DNA from: Lunularia cruciata
Taxonomy: Eukaryota; Streptophyta; Marchantiopsida; Lunulariales; Lunulariaceae
Length of the DNA: 64,000 bases
Assembly (NCBI GenBank): GCA_948567375.1
Contig: OX419755.1
Span: 54,937,001 to 55,001,000, forward strand
Direction: 5' to 3'
Shown here: one piece after another, positions 41,401-54,839 of the stretch
How the letters are laid out: each line of letters opens with the position of its first letter
Position numbering within the stretch: position 1 is the first letter of the stretch
Program-made: the position numbers and the translations under genes
The notes under the pieces: generated by a model
The model's database searches: none
Seen by the model: the letters and a program-made list of their open reading frames with translations, nothing else
What the model was told of the DNA's origin: nothing

Positions 41401-42589
41401 TGGATTGCACGGGCCACTGCCCTCTGTAGAATAATGGACGCATGCTGTCTAAATTATACTACAAAGTATGAGAGTGAAAGTGGTACCCTAACATGATAAG
41501 CTCTCGCGCACTCCCTTACAAATGTGTCAACCCTAGAATGCAGTTTGTGGCAAGGGTAAATACAACGCCATTTAGTAATCCAGGTCTTACTGATCTCGAG
41601 TCTTTGAAAATATCCACCCACTTGTATAGATGCAGGAAGGTGCACTCAGATTTTGGTGTCAAGTACTTTTGTCCCACATGGGATCATAGTACTGCTCTAT
41701 CTGTTGATGGAAGTAGCATAGACAAAGAGTATCAAACATGCTTCTTTCTTTTGTAGAATGTGCTGGGCGATCATCTCCGGTATCATTGTACTGTTCTCGT
41801 TTTCTGTCACATTTTCGCAATTCCGCACCGTCTAGTGCGTACCCCAGTCTGAGGCTACTCCAGTGAACCGAAATAATGCTGTATTAGGGCCTCTGCCTCT
41901 TATTTTAAACGTTTTCTAACTATCATAATCCTAACAAAATCCATTCAAGACTCATGTTTCTTTTTGACAATAGTGCGTGTTACACTTGGTGGTCCGGGAT
42001 ATCACCTCGACCAAGGGAGAAATAAATTTTTATACGGTAGACATGACATTTATACAAAAGATAACCATATTGACAAACTTTAATAGAAAACCGAAGAGGA
42101 AAGCAATCTTCACTTATAAATTTTTTATCTATTAAATGGTCCATGTAGCTTTTAAGTTCGTGCTGTTATGTCTGTACCATAGAAAAGCACAGTTAAGTTT
42201 ATATGAAAATACGGTACATTCTGAGAGTAGACCTTGTCTTGTATTGGATCTCCGATACGTAGAAAATATTCGCATCTTGAAAGGTCTACTGGTGAGACCA
42301 TAAATATTGCTTTATACTAAAGTCAGATACCAATTCTTTATTTAAGTCTGCCTCCCAATCTAGATTGACCAGACGTCAGCAGGAATATACTCCTTCCATA
42401 TTTGTCGGGTGAAACCCAGATGACAGTATGGTGATTCTTCTGCAGACTATGATACAGTAATGTGCTTTCCTCCAGAGGTGGACATACAGTACCTCAATCT
42501 TTACCACTGAGATTGGGAGACATTGGAGCAAAAGACTTTACTGTACCCCACCAAGTCGGCAAGAAGATTGAACGATAAATAATCCTTTT

Positions 42590-42612
42590 CGATTCACGGA
42601 GTTCGTGAATCG
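42590..42612. repeat. Short perfect hairpin
   Basis: CGATTCACG and CGTGAATCG around a 5-nt loop. Confidence 0.8.
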
Positions 42613-43817
42613 TACCTGGCATCCAATTTCCTGATATTTGATGCCAAGAACAGATAGATAAAGCTTTTTGTAATGCTCACTCTCCTATCAAGGATCCAAT
42701 TTCAACTTGAATATTGCAGCTGATTATTGTTCTCACGGTAAATGGAATATAAAATCTAACCGTCTGTCGCTTCTAGAGAACTCAAGAGAAATAGAACTAG
42801 AGTTAATCGGGAGTTATAGGAGGAAACTGCTAATAACGAAGAATAATCTCCGTTTTTTTCATCTCTAACCGAAGCTTAGGGTCGAATGCTCGAGCGAAAT
42901 GGTAAACTTCAACCTCAGTCAACGTGCTTAAAAGCAAGATAAAATGATTGGGTCCGAAGGGGAGTTCCTGCTAGATCGGAGAATTTTCTTTCTTTCTTTC
43001 ATGGTATTCTATTTGATGGGTTTTCCTCAATGGAACCTTGACAAGAACATTGCGTGTCCATATAGAGTACCTAGTGACAACGATTGCAGACGTTTGACAA
43101 CTTGGGACCATTTGGTATCAAAGTACACATGTGAGTTTTCCTGCCAACTTGGGACCCAGTGGAACAAGTTTGGAGTACCTCATCTCCATCTCTGAGTTCT
43201 CTCCACCGGCGAATTCGGACGGGAATAAAGAAACTACGTGATTAGCCATCCGCTCAAGACGTGGGCTCGTTCCTAGGAGTTAAATCAACAGGATGCGAGG
43301 AAGCTGGTGTGACAATCTGCAGTGCTTGAGTGAAGGACAGGAACCGGGATTACCATTGTTAGACCTGTCAGCTGGGCAGGTCTTAGGAATTGTCAAAATA
43401 AGTATGGTTTTTGCGAGGGCTTACAGTACTTACAAATACATCACTGTACTTCAAATCGTGGGTGATTTCTGATGCAACTCTTCCCAGATTCCCGAGCAAC
43501 CAATACATTGATGCGTCTGAAAAAAACCCTAATGCTGAGGGTACTATATCTGAGCGACCTTAAAAATATGGATCCCCTGGACAGCGCGAGTGAGTGGGTC
43601 GTGTTGCCTAGTCTGACAATCCGTCAAGCGTTTTGGAGGAAATCGTACTTTGACTGGTTTTCGAGTAGCCTTATGACAATAAAGGGAACTTTGACTAGTC
43701 TTAGTTTATATTGAAAGTCAGGAGACGAGTCTCTGTCTAGACACCACTCTCTGGACTTTGCCTTGTTAACCCTTTATTGTTCTACCAAAATTGCAATTCT
43801 ATCTCCCGAATGAATTC

Positions 43818-43843
43818 TGTACAATGATGGTTGTCATTGTACA
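43818..43843. repeat. Short perfect hairpin
   Basis: TGTACAATGA and TCATTGTACA around a 6-nt loop. Confidence 0.8.
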
Positions 43844-45028
43844 CAACGGAAATTTTGATTCACTTCAAAATCGGCAGCTGCGGGCCTGCCGCTTATTCGC
43901 TGTGCTATCCGGCAATTCGCTTATCGAATTAGGAAACCCGACATCAGGCTATGTCTGAACAGAGAGCGCCGAGCTTCTCCGTTTCATTTGTAGGTCCACT
44001 GGTGACATTTGAATATGACGGTCAACAGACGGAAACTGCACTCGAGAGAGTACTACGTCCAGGTAAAATCCGACTGCCATAAGTCCTTTCCAGTGACTGT
44101 ACTGAAGCGAGTAGCCCTATTGCCAAGTCAATTCGCGCAATCTCGGTCATCATGATAACTCTCAGTTTCACGCGTAGTTTATATAAGATCTTGTCGTTAG
44201 CAAATCTAGTCGAAATGAGCATGACAAGTTTATAACCACATTAACCCGAATTTAAAAGGCCAAATTAATTCGCTCGTTCTTCAATTTCACAATCGAGCGT
44301 AATCTTGCTAGATTTCAAAGTTGGGTTTATCGTTTGCAAGTGAACGAAAGGGCATATTAACTATAGGCAAATGGTCAATTGACGAAATTAGGCCGATAGG
44401 GGATGGTTAGGGTTACATTCTTTTTCTTGGCTCACTCCAGTGAGCGAATGGAGTTGCCACTTCTAAAGATATTTACTGCCAGGACAATTTATTGGAAAAC
44501 ACTCTCCTTGTACCCAAAACCTCTGGAGCATTTTGAGAGATACTTGTATCTGGAGGATCCTTCCCGAAATTAAATAGGTGGAGAGGTGTTCGGTACGATA
44601 TCTACTGAGTTTCTGTGTCTTATAACAGGAGAAAGGTTTATTCCAGCAAACATAGGAACCTGCATATTAGTTTTTTGTCATACCAGAATAACAGAAGAAC
44701 TTTCCACTACTCAACCAAGGCAGAAACTGCCAGGACCTGACCTGACCTCGAATCCGGTGGTTTTCCACAACCCTGCTTATTCTCTATCTCGCCCGGTTGA
44801 GTAAAATAATGAACCATGGTTTTCGGCGTTCTATTTCTATGAACTGTGAGCCAAGTTCGAGGGTGGTGAATATTTTGATCTCACTCGTTGTCATCCCATT
44901 AATCTTCATTTTTGTCTTCTGCCTCCCCTTCATATACAATAGCAGGTAATAGTTTGCCTAACTTATCCCGAGACCTGCCAGAACTCTTATCATTGTCTGC
45001 AAACGAGAAATCTCCTTCTGTTCTTCCA

Positions 45029-45051
45029 CAGCTACAGTTCTACTGTAGCTG
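45029..45051. repeat. Short perfect hairpin
   Basis: CAGCTACAGT and ACTGTAGCTG around TCT. Confidence 0.85.
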
Positions 45052-45878
45052 GACACTTTGTACCTGGCCTCGACGCTCAACGACCATATAAACCACGAGT
45101 TTGAGACTTAGCACTGTACGCAGTCAGTCGTCCTGTAGGATAAACCATCCCCGTCAGGACTTATCCAACCTCGTAAATACTCACCAATGGTGAGATTCTG
45201 CTGCATTCCTGTGACTGGTTCCGCTATCCATAATCCACAGTGCATGGATCATCTCATAGAGCTCGTACTTAGTGTAGCCATAGTGCGTAGTCTATGTATG
45301 ATTGTAGCAACAATAGTATTATAACTCCTCTCCTTTTTGTTGGCTGTACAGTGCCATAGGTTACAACAAGAGAGTTTAGATTGATACTTCAACATACAAT
45401 GTACGGTATAGTACACAGAGTTTTTAGTGGTCCGTAGGTTAAACATCGCCTGAGATGGTACAGCTCGCCAGATACTGATCACGATTCACGAGTCCATCTT
45501 CCAACTACGTAAACACAGAGGAGAGGAGTTACAGAACTGTAGCGTATGTACAACAAGGGATGCGCTTGCCTTCCTGGATATCCCGGTACCCAGAGTGTCC
45601 ACAGTTCTGGCTAACTTCCGGTTGGAACTGAGCTATCAGACCCGAGTACAGTAGGTAGAGTAGCGAGTTAACTCGAGAGTGGTGGAAGAGAAGTCCAGTG
45701 ACACACGAGAAACTGGGAAAGAGCAGCTTGAAGTGGGCAGCCATCAATTTTACGCGTGATTGCTTGGTTAACGCGACTCGCAGTTTGGCGGTATGAGTGA
45801 AGAGTCTAATGCAGGTTTGGTAGTCACGATACGTACAGCCATGTGTTGCCGATGCCGTGATAACCTAGCACGGTCTTG

Positions 45879-45900
45879 TCCGTCTGTCTGTCCGTCCGTC
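45879..45900. repeat. GTCT/GTCC tetranucleotide run
   Basis: About five units of (T/C)GTC(T/C), mildly degenerate. Confidence 0.7.
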
Positions 45901-46840
45901 TTGGTCAATCCGTATGACGATCGCTCTCGCTCTGGCGGCTGTCAGAAAAGAGTTGCTGCCAACTCGATTGGGTTGACAAAGGCAGCTAAGGACGAGGAGG
46001 CCATGTGATGGGCAGGGGGCAGGTTTGGACGGGCGGAACCAGTGACTGGCCCGTCGTACATTTCATGAGTTCTTCTGGAACCGGGAGGAGTGGGGACCCT
46101 GCATGGTCCGACCCGGCCTGTCTTTTCTCGCAGACGACACACGCTATACATGCTGCAATGCTGAATTTGTTTGTGAAGCATAACCAATGAAGATGGGGTT
46201 AATTTTGTGATTTTGTAACCTTAGGTGCAATCAAATTGCATGAGTTTTATAGTTGATAGATGGAATATACAGTATGGAGATGAGAATACATTTTGTATAT
46301 TGGGGAAGGGAATTAGAAGTTGTAACGGTACTATATGTACATACAAGCATAAAAACAGACATATCCATAATCAAAAGTTACACTGTGCTTTATAATTTGG
46401 CTTAATCTGGACCATGTATGTGTATAAAAGTATAGAGAAAAGACATGCATAATCAAAAATTTACAAAGACACAAAGGTTTTCCTTCCACAAATGGAGGCC
46501 ACTAGAAGTATCCGTGGTCCAGATAAAACCAGCTTATCAAGTGGGAAATATGTTAATATTGGTGATTGCTGCGAGACTACCTTAGCATTACTACTCAAAA
46601 ATCTCGACTGCATCAACCCTCCATTCGTCCTTTCTTTTGCTTTATCACAACTGAAGTAAGCCAGACTAGAGCGGAAGAAGCAGGGTAGCCATATGACGCA
46701 AAATCCTGCCTGCGTACAAACACTTTGAGGGTGATTACACTTCATAAAAGGTTGAGACGGGACTCACATAGGTAATCCCCAGCAGCAGTTTTTCTTTGTT
46801 CTACATTCTGCCTGTTTTATATTGTTCCGTTTATACCGTT

Positions 46841-46890
46841 TATACGTTAATCTGGATCCTAATGTAAATTATGATCTGGATTAACGTATA
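46841..46890. repeat. 50-nt hairpin with 18-bp stem
   Basis: TATACGTTAATCTGGATC and GATCTGGATTAACGTATA pair with two mismatches across a 14-nt AT-rich loop. Confidence 0.9.
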
Positions 46891-47661
46891 CAGCTCCGTT
46901 ATTTATAAGAGGACTCACACTCTCATTCAGCAATGCAGTGTGAGATGAAAAGATCCACAGGACTGGTTACACTTCGCTTAGAGAAATTAGATATGGCTAA
47001 ATTTTCTTATGCTTGAAGCTTATATGGAAGGGTAAAACAAAGACAAAGCATACCAATAGAGTCAACAGTCAGTCCTCGTGTGTATCCAAGCGGTATCTGA
47101 AATGGTTTGGACATTCCAGTACCAGTAAGGTACTCCATATCCAGTAAATTGCTTGACCTGCAGAGCGAACGGGCTCGAGAACCGAAAGCGAATCCACGGT
47201 AGAGTTCACTGTTGGTGTCGATTGTAGTCATTAGCTCGCGGGCTCTATCGATGGCGTGACCTCGTATCACGACGGGGGCACCCATTCCACATGCTACATA
47301 ATGGATCAGCGACCCGTTAACCGACACCCTTTGACTTGCTCTTTAAAGGTTCATTGAGTAGTTACATCGTCTTAACTACCGTCCGGCGTAATACACGTCT
47401 TATTCCTCATGTACTCATTATTTAACGGTACAATTAGTCATCTTGAATGACTTCTCCAAACCTTCGATTGAGTAGATTCGATCCAAACTTCCGAGTGTCC
47501 CTTTGAAGTAATCCAATCCTTGAGTGATTACTCTAGTGAGGTACCGAAGGATATGATAGCACGGCGAGTAAACCTGCAGAATTCTTTGACCTGAGATTAC
47601 ATCTCAGTTAGCAACAAGATTACAGTTACTGTGGCAAAGGTTGTGCTGATAGCCAATAATG

Positions 47662-47731
47662 AAAGGCGACTGCGTAGGATAAGCCGTAAAGGATAAACCG
47701 CAATGGGTAAAATGGAACTAAGCCCCCAATA
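47662..47731 (+). repeat. GGGGCTTAGCCCC repeat family, copy I (internally deleted)
   Basis: Begins AAAGGCGACTGCGTAGGA and ends AAATGGAACTAAGCCCCCAA. The central GGGAAGACCC part is replaced or lost. Confidence 0.7.
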
Positions 47732-50061
47732 GCAGCCAATATTACTGGTCTAAGCATCATATACTTTCGTTCAAGGACTAGTTCCAAGATGCATGGAAGA
47801 GTTTCTCGTCTGCTATACATCAGCCTGGACTTCACGGTTGATGATGAACGGTTTGAACAAGAATGATCGGGAACAGAATCATACGAGCAACAATGTCTAC
47901 ACTCTTCCACGTCTCTTTGCAATTTTTGAGGATGATTAGGTCTGAATGAGATTAGTTATTTTAGAATATTTTCCACTTTAGTGTGTATGATACTAGCACA
48001 CATTAGTCAAAATTTGTATATAAAAATGAATTGAAATAAGGGAAGTTTGTATACACATTTTCAGGTACAGTAAATCTGAAATAAAATATAAACAAACATA
48101 ATAAAAGCACACAAAAATCTTGAGTAAATATTATAAATTTAATCAATTTTGATACAAGTCACGATACCAAGTGCAAGAATAGGGTAATGTAGAGGACTTT
48201 GTTGGTTGGGGTTTTTCAGATCCGGCCTCCGTTTTCTTTAATAAAATTCATGTTTTTTGCAGGAACATTCTATCATGTATTGAATACTATTAGAACTGTA
48301 TTTAATAATTAAAATTTACAAGTATGTTCTCAAAAAAATAAGAAAATATAATATATACTAAATTTGTCTGCAAACCTCTATTACCATAGATGATAATAAA
48401 TGGGTAAATATCCATACTAAAAGAATGTAAAGTATTGAAAATTGAATCGTAAGGCTAGACCATCGTGGCTCCCCAACTGTGCCGCTCCGCTGCACAAAGA
48501 CGAGCATCGCACACGACTAACAAAATGCTCTATCCTCGTAAACAAGCGTATAGAGTGCATGAATCACCCAACCTATCTCCAGGTGCAGTAGGACCAACAA
48601 ATTTGCCTGGTACGAAATGATGTTCATCCCTGACAATGACAATGCATGTGAAGCTTTACATCGATGGAGAAAGATGTTTTAAATGCCTTTGGATTTAACA
48701 ACCGGAAAGCTGAAATAAGCTGTCTGTCTTTTCCAATGGGTAAGACCTTCAAGTTATCAAGAGCGTCCTATATTCCCGTTCTAAAAGTTAGTCTTATCCC
48801 TCCAACAATACATTTTTCTGGATGGTTTCTTCCTGTTCGCATACAATACAATACAAGACAGTGGTATTCAACTTATGAAGAAAGACATATTCCCTTTCTG
48901 AAAATATTTTTATGCTTCACTTCAGATTGCAAGGGACATTTTTTGCCAATAACTGTCGAGAATTGCTGATTGAAACTCCCTATTCTATATATATATACTT
49001 CTCTACCATAAAATTTGTAGTCCTGAAATTTACTTCCCATGCTACGCATAGTTTTACCTTTACAGTGGTGTCACCTTACTATTTAAATGCAATGTAGTCA
49101 TCCTTTTCTAGGTCTGTATGGACATGGCGACCTCATCATACTCATCTCTACTTGTAGACATTCTCGGAAACTACACGATCATCAATATTCAAAGTATAAG
49201 CACTTATTTCACATGGGTTTGATCGAGAATTGCATGCATGGCTAGGGAGGATTGTGTAACTGCTGAAGTGGGTCTACTATAAAGATGCAAGACTTGAAGG
49301 CGCCCGTGTAGAGATCGATGGTTGAGAGCATAACATATACAAACACAGGGCCTCCCTCTTGATGAAGATGAGTCTTTATGTTCACTTTGCTGTGTACGAA
49401 CTTCGTTGCGAAAGCGTTTGTCGGTCGTTGGAGACTTATTATTGGATCCTGTCAAAGTGGAATCTCTTGTTGGAAGTCCATCGAAGTCGAAATGAGCGAG
49501 CAAAGGAGAGATGAAATCTCCACATGTGAACGCTTATTTCGAGAGGCTAAGTATGTGATGATGATCCACACGGTCTTTGTTCCCACTTTCGCCAAAGCGA
49601 GTAATGAGCAGATCTTGATTGACACCGAATGTGATGATGAATGTGGAGGACACGGCTATGTGCTTTGACCTTGCAAAATGCCTTTCCCATTCATCAGTGT
49701 ACTTTTGGACGGGCTTTAAGTTGGATCACGTAAGGTGTTTTCAGCAGTATAGATGTCAAGATGCGGTCTCTGGATATATTTAAGCATGAGATCAATAGGA
49801 AAGTTGTAGGGAATGCAACCAGTCTTTCACCCCTGAGACGAATGTACCATAAGCTAAACAGCAAATACAGCTGAACACGTTTTTTCCTTCACTATGACGT
49901 TAGATCGAGGAACCTAAACAACGTTATGAAAAATATATGCTCCACTAATCTATCTTCCTTTTTATCAACCCGCGCTCTCCTCCATCAAGAAACATAAAGG
50001 TATGTGACCAGAATGTTCCACTGCCATTATTATTGAAATGAGACTCGAGCGTAGTAAAGCA

Positions 50062-50126
50062 AAGAGGATGAATAACCCATCCGGACGTACAAGGAAGAAC
50101 ACATCGGGCAAAATGGGGCTAAGTCT
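50062..50126 (+). repeat. GGGGCTTAGCCCC repeat family, fragment J
   Basis: Diverged: GAGGATGAATAACCCATC, CGTACAAGGAAG, then AAAATGGGGCTAAGT. The terminal palindrome is broken. Confidence 0.6.
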
Positions 50127-50391
50127 TGACAACACCCCACTAAATAATCTGGGATAAACTAAGTTTTAAGAATGCTGTACTGCAGCTAATCTGGTTAATT
50201 CACCTCAAGTGAGTTGGTAGTCCTAATTGATATTCCTGACATTGCATCTGGGGTAAACTACACTCAACCTCAGTACCGTATAGTAACTCTAGGGGGTGCT
50301 GGGGATGTGTACTTGAGGGACTCCATGTGTAGACGTGTAGGACCTGCGAATATACCTACGTCACAGACTTGTTAACGGTGATTATGGGTAT

Positions 50392-50494
50392 TTTTAGGGG
50401 CTTGGGTTCTTGGTTTTCCTACGTGGTCGCCTCTCTTTCCCGTACGGCTTGATGGAGTCTTCCATCCTTCATGTGTTCTACATGGTCGCCTTTC
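50392..50494 (-). repeat. GGGGCTTAGCCCC repeat family, rearranged copy F
   Basis: Holds two ends in tandem: CTACGTGGTCGCCTC near 50419 and CTACATGGTCGCCTTTC near 50478, with CGTACGGCTTGATGGAGTCT between them. The GGGGCTT end is worn (AGGGGCTTGGG). Confidence 0.75.
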
Positions 50495-51023
50495 TCTTTC
50501 CGGTAATTCAGGTATCTTGACATCTGCTAGACAACATCGTCCCTTACATGATTGGTGTTCTGGACGACTTTGAACTCTCAATAGTTTTTCCATCTGACTA
50601 GCAGCGGAAGGACGGGAAATACACCCTCCAATTGAATTGCCGATTTCAACCTAGGCCATATCTGCAATTCTCTTCAGCTTCTCCCGGCTGAATATCTTTT
50701 CGTTAGTTGCACACAGGTTTCAAGGTTGATTGGTGCAAAGCTTCTTGCCGAGACAAGAACATAAGTAAATTAACGCTGGCCATAATAATCTAAGAGGTTG
50801 GATTTTCTTACTAAGTTGAGTCAATACACTTCCTACAAACCCGAGCTTCGGAAACATCCCAACCTTATATAACTCGATGTGACATTCATATCCTTCTTTG
50901 CTTGGGAATCGGGCCACAAGTGACATATCAGATAACGAACTCAATCCCTAACTCTGAACGATATATGTTCCATGTATATAAAACTAATGAAAAGCAACTC
51001 GATCTACAACAAAGAAAACGTGC

Positions 51024-51290
51024 TTGTTAGTTATCACAGCAAGCAGGTCAGTCAAAAAGACCATCCTTCTTGTTATCTTATATGTGTCGCGTTTCGAGGT
51101 CAGTCAAAGAGAGACCAATGTTGACTATTGGAATCCTTACGTTGTGTTCTCCAAGGATGATCCTCAGCTGCTCGATCGTGACACTGTCGGTATGTATCAA
51201 CTTGTCGTCGAACCTGCTATAGACGCATGTGAGCAGCTCAATGACCATCTGGAAAGCTTGGAGATAGTCCGTCGAGATCCAAGTTAAGTT
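51024..51290 (+). other. Possible coding fragment, unidentified
   Basis: The last about 55 codons of an 87-codon frame (DYWNPYVVFSKDDPQLLD, then a helix-like acidic stretch, EQLNDHLESLEIVRRD) have a normal protein composition. I do not recognise the family and see no supporting flanking exons. It may be chance or an exon remnant. Confidence 0.2.
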
Positions 51291-53062
51291 ACATCTTGGA
51301 ATAGTTTTTAGTTTGTGAAAGGAGGTTTCGCAGTCATCTCAAACGTGTATCACTGACATATTTGAAATTGAAAAAAAATATTTCTTTAAGTCGAATCCAG
51401 TGTGCTTTGGATGATACACATGTGAGAGTTTTGACTTATATGCCAACAGTTTATTACATATTATAAATACCGACCCAGTTGAAAATGCATGAACGTGAGT
51501 TGCATTTCCGAATCAGTGACAGCGACAGAGTGTCAAGACAAATGTTTTGGATCAAGTTGAGTGAAACCGTTCCCCCTTGGCTACGAGGAACACGCCTTTA
51601 AACTGAAATTTTATCATCCAATATTTTTGTCCTCAGTCCCCTGCACCGACAACAAGCAGAGGGAGGTAATGCTACAGATTTGGTTATCAACCGTGGACTG
51701 GTTTTACAAATTTAATATCAAGGGGTACTTTGGCTCCCAGGCCGTGAGGGTTGTAGCGAATATATTGATCACACCATGTGTCTTCCAGGTGACATGAGGG
51801 ATAACTCAAATGATATTCTGTAGATAGAAAACGGAAAACAAAGATTGTACCGTAGAAAGAAAACGGAAAACCAAGTTTTCTTTTAATTAATTTAGTCAGT
51901 CAAAGATGAAGGACGGTGTTGCTGTTCTACATTATGGACCTCCACCGGCCTCGTTGTTCAAAAGAAGATGAAGTGCACTTTCTCTTTCAAATAACATTAT
52001 ATTTTCGGACCTTTATGTACATCTACCTTTATGCCATTGAAATTCCTCGTGGTTAAGATACGCAAAGATGACATCGATTATCTCTCAATTCTCGTACGCT
52101 TGATTACTTCTACCCGGCCTTTCTCTGTCATCTACAAAGGGAAAACGAACACAAGTTACTAATACCGTTAACAATCTAGACCCAAGTACAAATTCTAATT
52201 ATATGTTTATCCGGTGGATAGATATAGCGGACCTCAATCATATGTGTAGTTCCGATGACGGTTGAATTTAAAGCCTCGTGAAATGGTGGATGAATGAAGT
52301 ACCACACCAAGAAAGGGAACCCTACTTATCACCATTCCAACTCACAGTTAAGTAACTCTTTTTTGCTATCTGACTATTCTTTCTCCAAGATTTTGGGCTA
52401 GAAATTTAGAAAAAGTTGCTTTATAGTGCTTTTAATACCAGTCTGATCAGAGTAGTAACTCAATGACAGAACGAGCAGAGGGTTCCACAACAGTTTTTAC
52501 ACAAGTGAAAACTGATTGGGCTCGTCAAATTTTGAAGCTCTTACGACCCTTTAACTTACCATCAATGATGTGTTGTGGTCGGTCATTGAGTCTGGTATGC
52601 AAGTAAGTCCATATGCAGACCCAGTTCAGACTAGTCTATAAAATAGTTTGTCCTCCACTCCCATTTAACAACTACGGACCAGAATTTCTTGAAAGCTTGA
52701 TACAGAAATCACTGCGGCGCTTCAATGCTACTGTTTGTGCAGTTTAACGGATCCTGCCTAAATTGCCATTGGACATGTTTTATATGGGTACGAACTAATC
52801 AGTCATGGTATTTATTAAGAGGTACCAGAGTAGTGTATAACGTAGAGTACTGTAGATGAAACTCGACAGCAGTAATAGTTGATTTTATTAAGATTATGGT
52901 CTAACGAAATTTGTACGAATTCAGTCTCGACTATTTATACTTATATATGTATATATTTAGACCCCACAAGCCCCACCCCTCATCTGGGACGAAGACCAGT
53001 CCTTGGTCGATCAGAAACCAACCCCCGTAGTCAACAATCTAGTACCATTGATCTTCCGGTAG

Positions 53063-53184
53063 AAATGTTATGAATGAAAAAAGGCGACCGCGTAGGAAAA
53101 ATGAAGGATGGGAAGACCCCATCAAGCCGTACAAGGGAGAGACAAAAAAGGTAACATGGGGCTAAGCCCCAAAATGTTATGAAT
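53063..53184. repeat. 13-bp target-site duplication around repeat copy A
   Basis: AAATGTTATGAAT occurs at 53063-53075 and again, identical, at 53172-53184, immediately outside the repeat unit. An exact 13-bp duplication of variable-looking sequence is typical of LINE-dependent retroposition (SINE-like insertion). Confidence 0.85.
53081..53170 (+). repeat. GGGGCTTAGCCCC repeat family, best-preserved copy A
   Basis: Ordered blocks: AAGGCGACCGCGTAGGAAAA, ATGAAGGATGGGAAGACCCC, ATCAAGCCGTACAAGGGAGA, GACAAAAAAGGTAACAT, GGGGCTAAGCCCC. A homopolymer A run precedes the GGCGACC end, so on the opposite strand the unit starts with GGGGCTTAGCCCC and ends in a T tract. No tRNA-type A or B box is evident and there is no coding capacity. 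With its exact flanking duplication it is probably the youngest copy in the window. Confidence 0.9.
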
Positions 53185-54839
53185 TGGACCACACAATAAG
53201 TGTAAACTTGGGATGTCAGCCATATTTTGGCTAAAGACGAACCCAGCTAACAGACACCCTGAAAACAAGTGACGACCACTTCACCTCCCAAATGAGGCCG
53301 TGATGCCGATGCTTTAATGCAGAGGTAAGCGGAGTCTCCTCCAAATCAGGTCCTCAACAAAGTCTGCTACGGTACCTGATCCGTTTGTTTCGGTTGATTT
53401 TCTCTCACGTCGTTTTCGATTTGGCATAAATAGCTTCGTTTGCACCAATATTACGGTCATTGTAATCACGTCCTCTTCCAGCTTTGAGTTTGTAGGCACG
53501 ACTGCCACAAGATCAACGCGCTTGCCTGTCAAAAATATAAATACACAGTACTGAAACTTGACGTTTACTTGTACGTTACACAGTACTGAAACTTGACGTA
53601 CTGAAAGCCAGTAGTATGCTTGTCAACTGGCAAACGCTATTTTTCTTGGGGCGGTTGTCGACTACTGCACTGTTCTAAGGAGTACCGCTGGGAGGGTTTA
53701 TGGTCATGAGAAGTCTACGTGGTAATGGATATGGTGGACGAGGCCGCTTCAGGATCTCTTAATCTTGCTTAATGTTCCTCAATATTCCAGGGAGACATGG
53801 AGGAGAGGGAACATGCTTTGACTTGTAGCAAGGCGAGTTCGTAGTGTGAATAGCACCGGCGATGTCGCTCATAGAAATTAACCTTGAAGGAATTCCGAAC
53901 GAAGAGCTCCAAGTGATGTAGTCAGACGCATGGTGAGGCACATTCTGCAGGAGAGCAAACATTGGTACTGTAACAAATTGAAATAAGGCTCCTGAACTCG
54001 CTTGCTCATCACCTACTGCAGATTTCACACTGCATGGTGCTAAATGATCTTGGTCACGACACTCTAAATCGGTGCAAAAGGGTGGTCAGATGTTTCACCA
54101 TTATGCATAGCGTAGAGGTTCTTGCTTCACTCTTTTCCTCGATTGCTCAAAACAAGGTTCTGATGAGAAGATAAAGGTCATAGGCAAGAAACTTTAATAC
54201 TGCGACTCTTTTGTCCACATCTCTCCTTGTAACTTTCTCAGAGTTAAAAATAGAGATCGAAACTCACGTGGTAAGGATCTTAACCGAGTAGATATGGGGA
54301 CGAATTATACAGTACAGTAAGCACAATAGACCCAGAAGTGATTGTACGCTGTACAGTAGAGTGGGGTAATAGGCAGCTAGCCAACTGGCTACAGTCCAGA
54401 GGAGACGGAACAGGGACTCTACACCGGGGAGAAAAGAGTACGACTATTATCAGGAGGCAGAGAGAGTGCTAATAGTAGGACTGTAGTGAATGGCAGACCT
54501 TTTCTTCTTCGTGTAAATCTAAGTTGGGCAATATAATGACTGGGATATTGCCTTCTTCCTGCTGCTGTTCACGGGAATACGGACCTGAAGAGATTCATGA
54601 GGAGGTTGTTACTTTCGGGAAACTTGATCATTCGGGGGCGGTGGAGGTGAGAAATCAAAGTGAGCATAGCTCAGTTCGTCTTCGAGCAGAGAGAAGACAA
54701 CGGTGGGTCCGCAGCGGATGGAAGAGGCAGTGAAGTCACGAGCGTCTCTGGCTCTGTTGAACCTCAGGGCCCACAATGCCAGCTGCATAGATCAACAGGC
54801 AGGAGGCATTGAGTGAGTCCCTTGCGGAAGGAGAATGAG

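Larger units (their letters stand above)
41401..53080. other. Gene-poor intergenic DNA with scattered repeats and hairpins
   Basis: Outside the listed repeats and hairpins, the open frames are 60-106 codons, overlap one another on both strands and match no family I know. The longest, at 47007-47327 (minus), is not recognisable. I see no tRNA or rRNA. Confidence 0.5.

Noticed and set aside
47007-47327. 106-codon minus-strand frame
   Set aside because: Reads reasonably, but I cannot connect it to any family or to neighbouring exons.
53081-53170. 5S rRNA-derived origin of the repeat unit, from its AGGATGGG...GACC string
   Set aside because: The likeness is a single short string in the wrong context. 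The other 5S promoter parts are absent.
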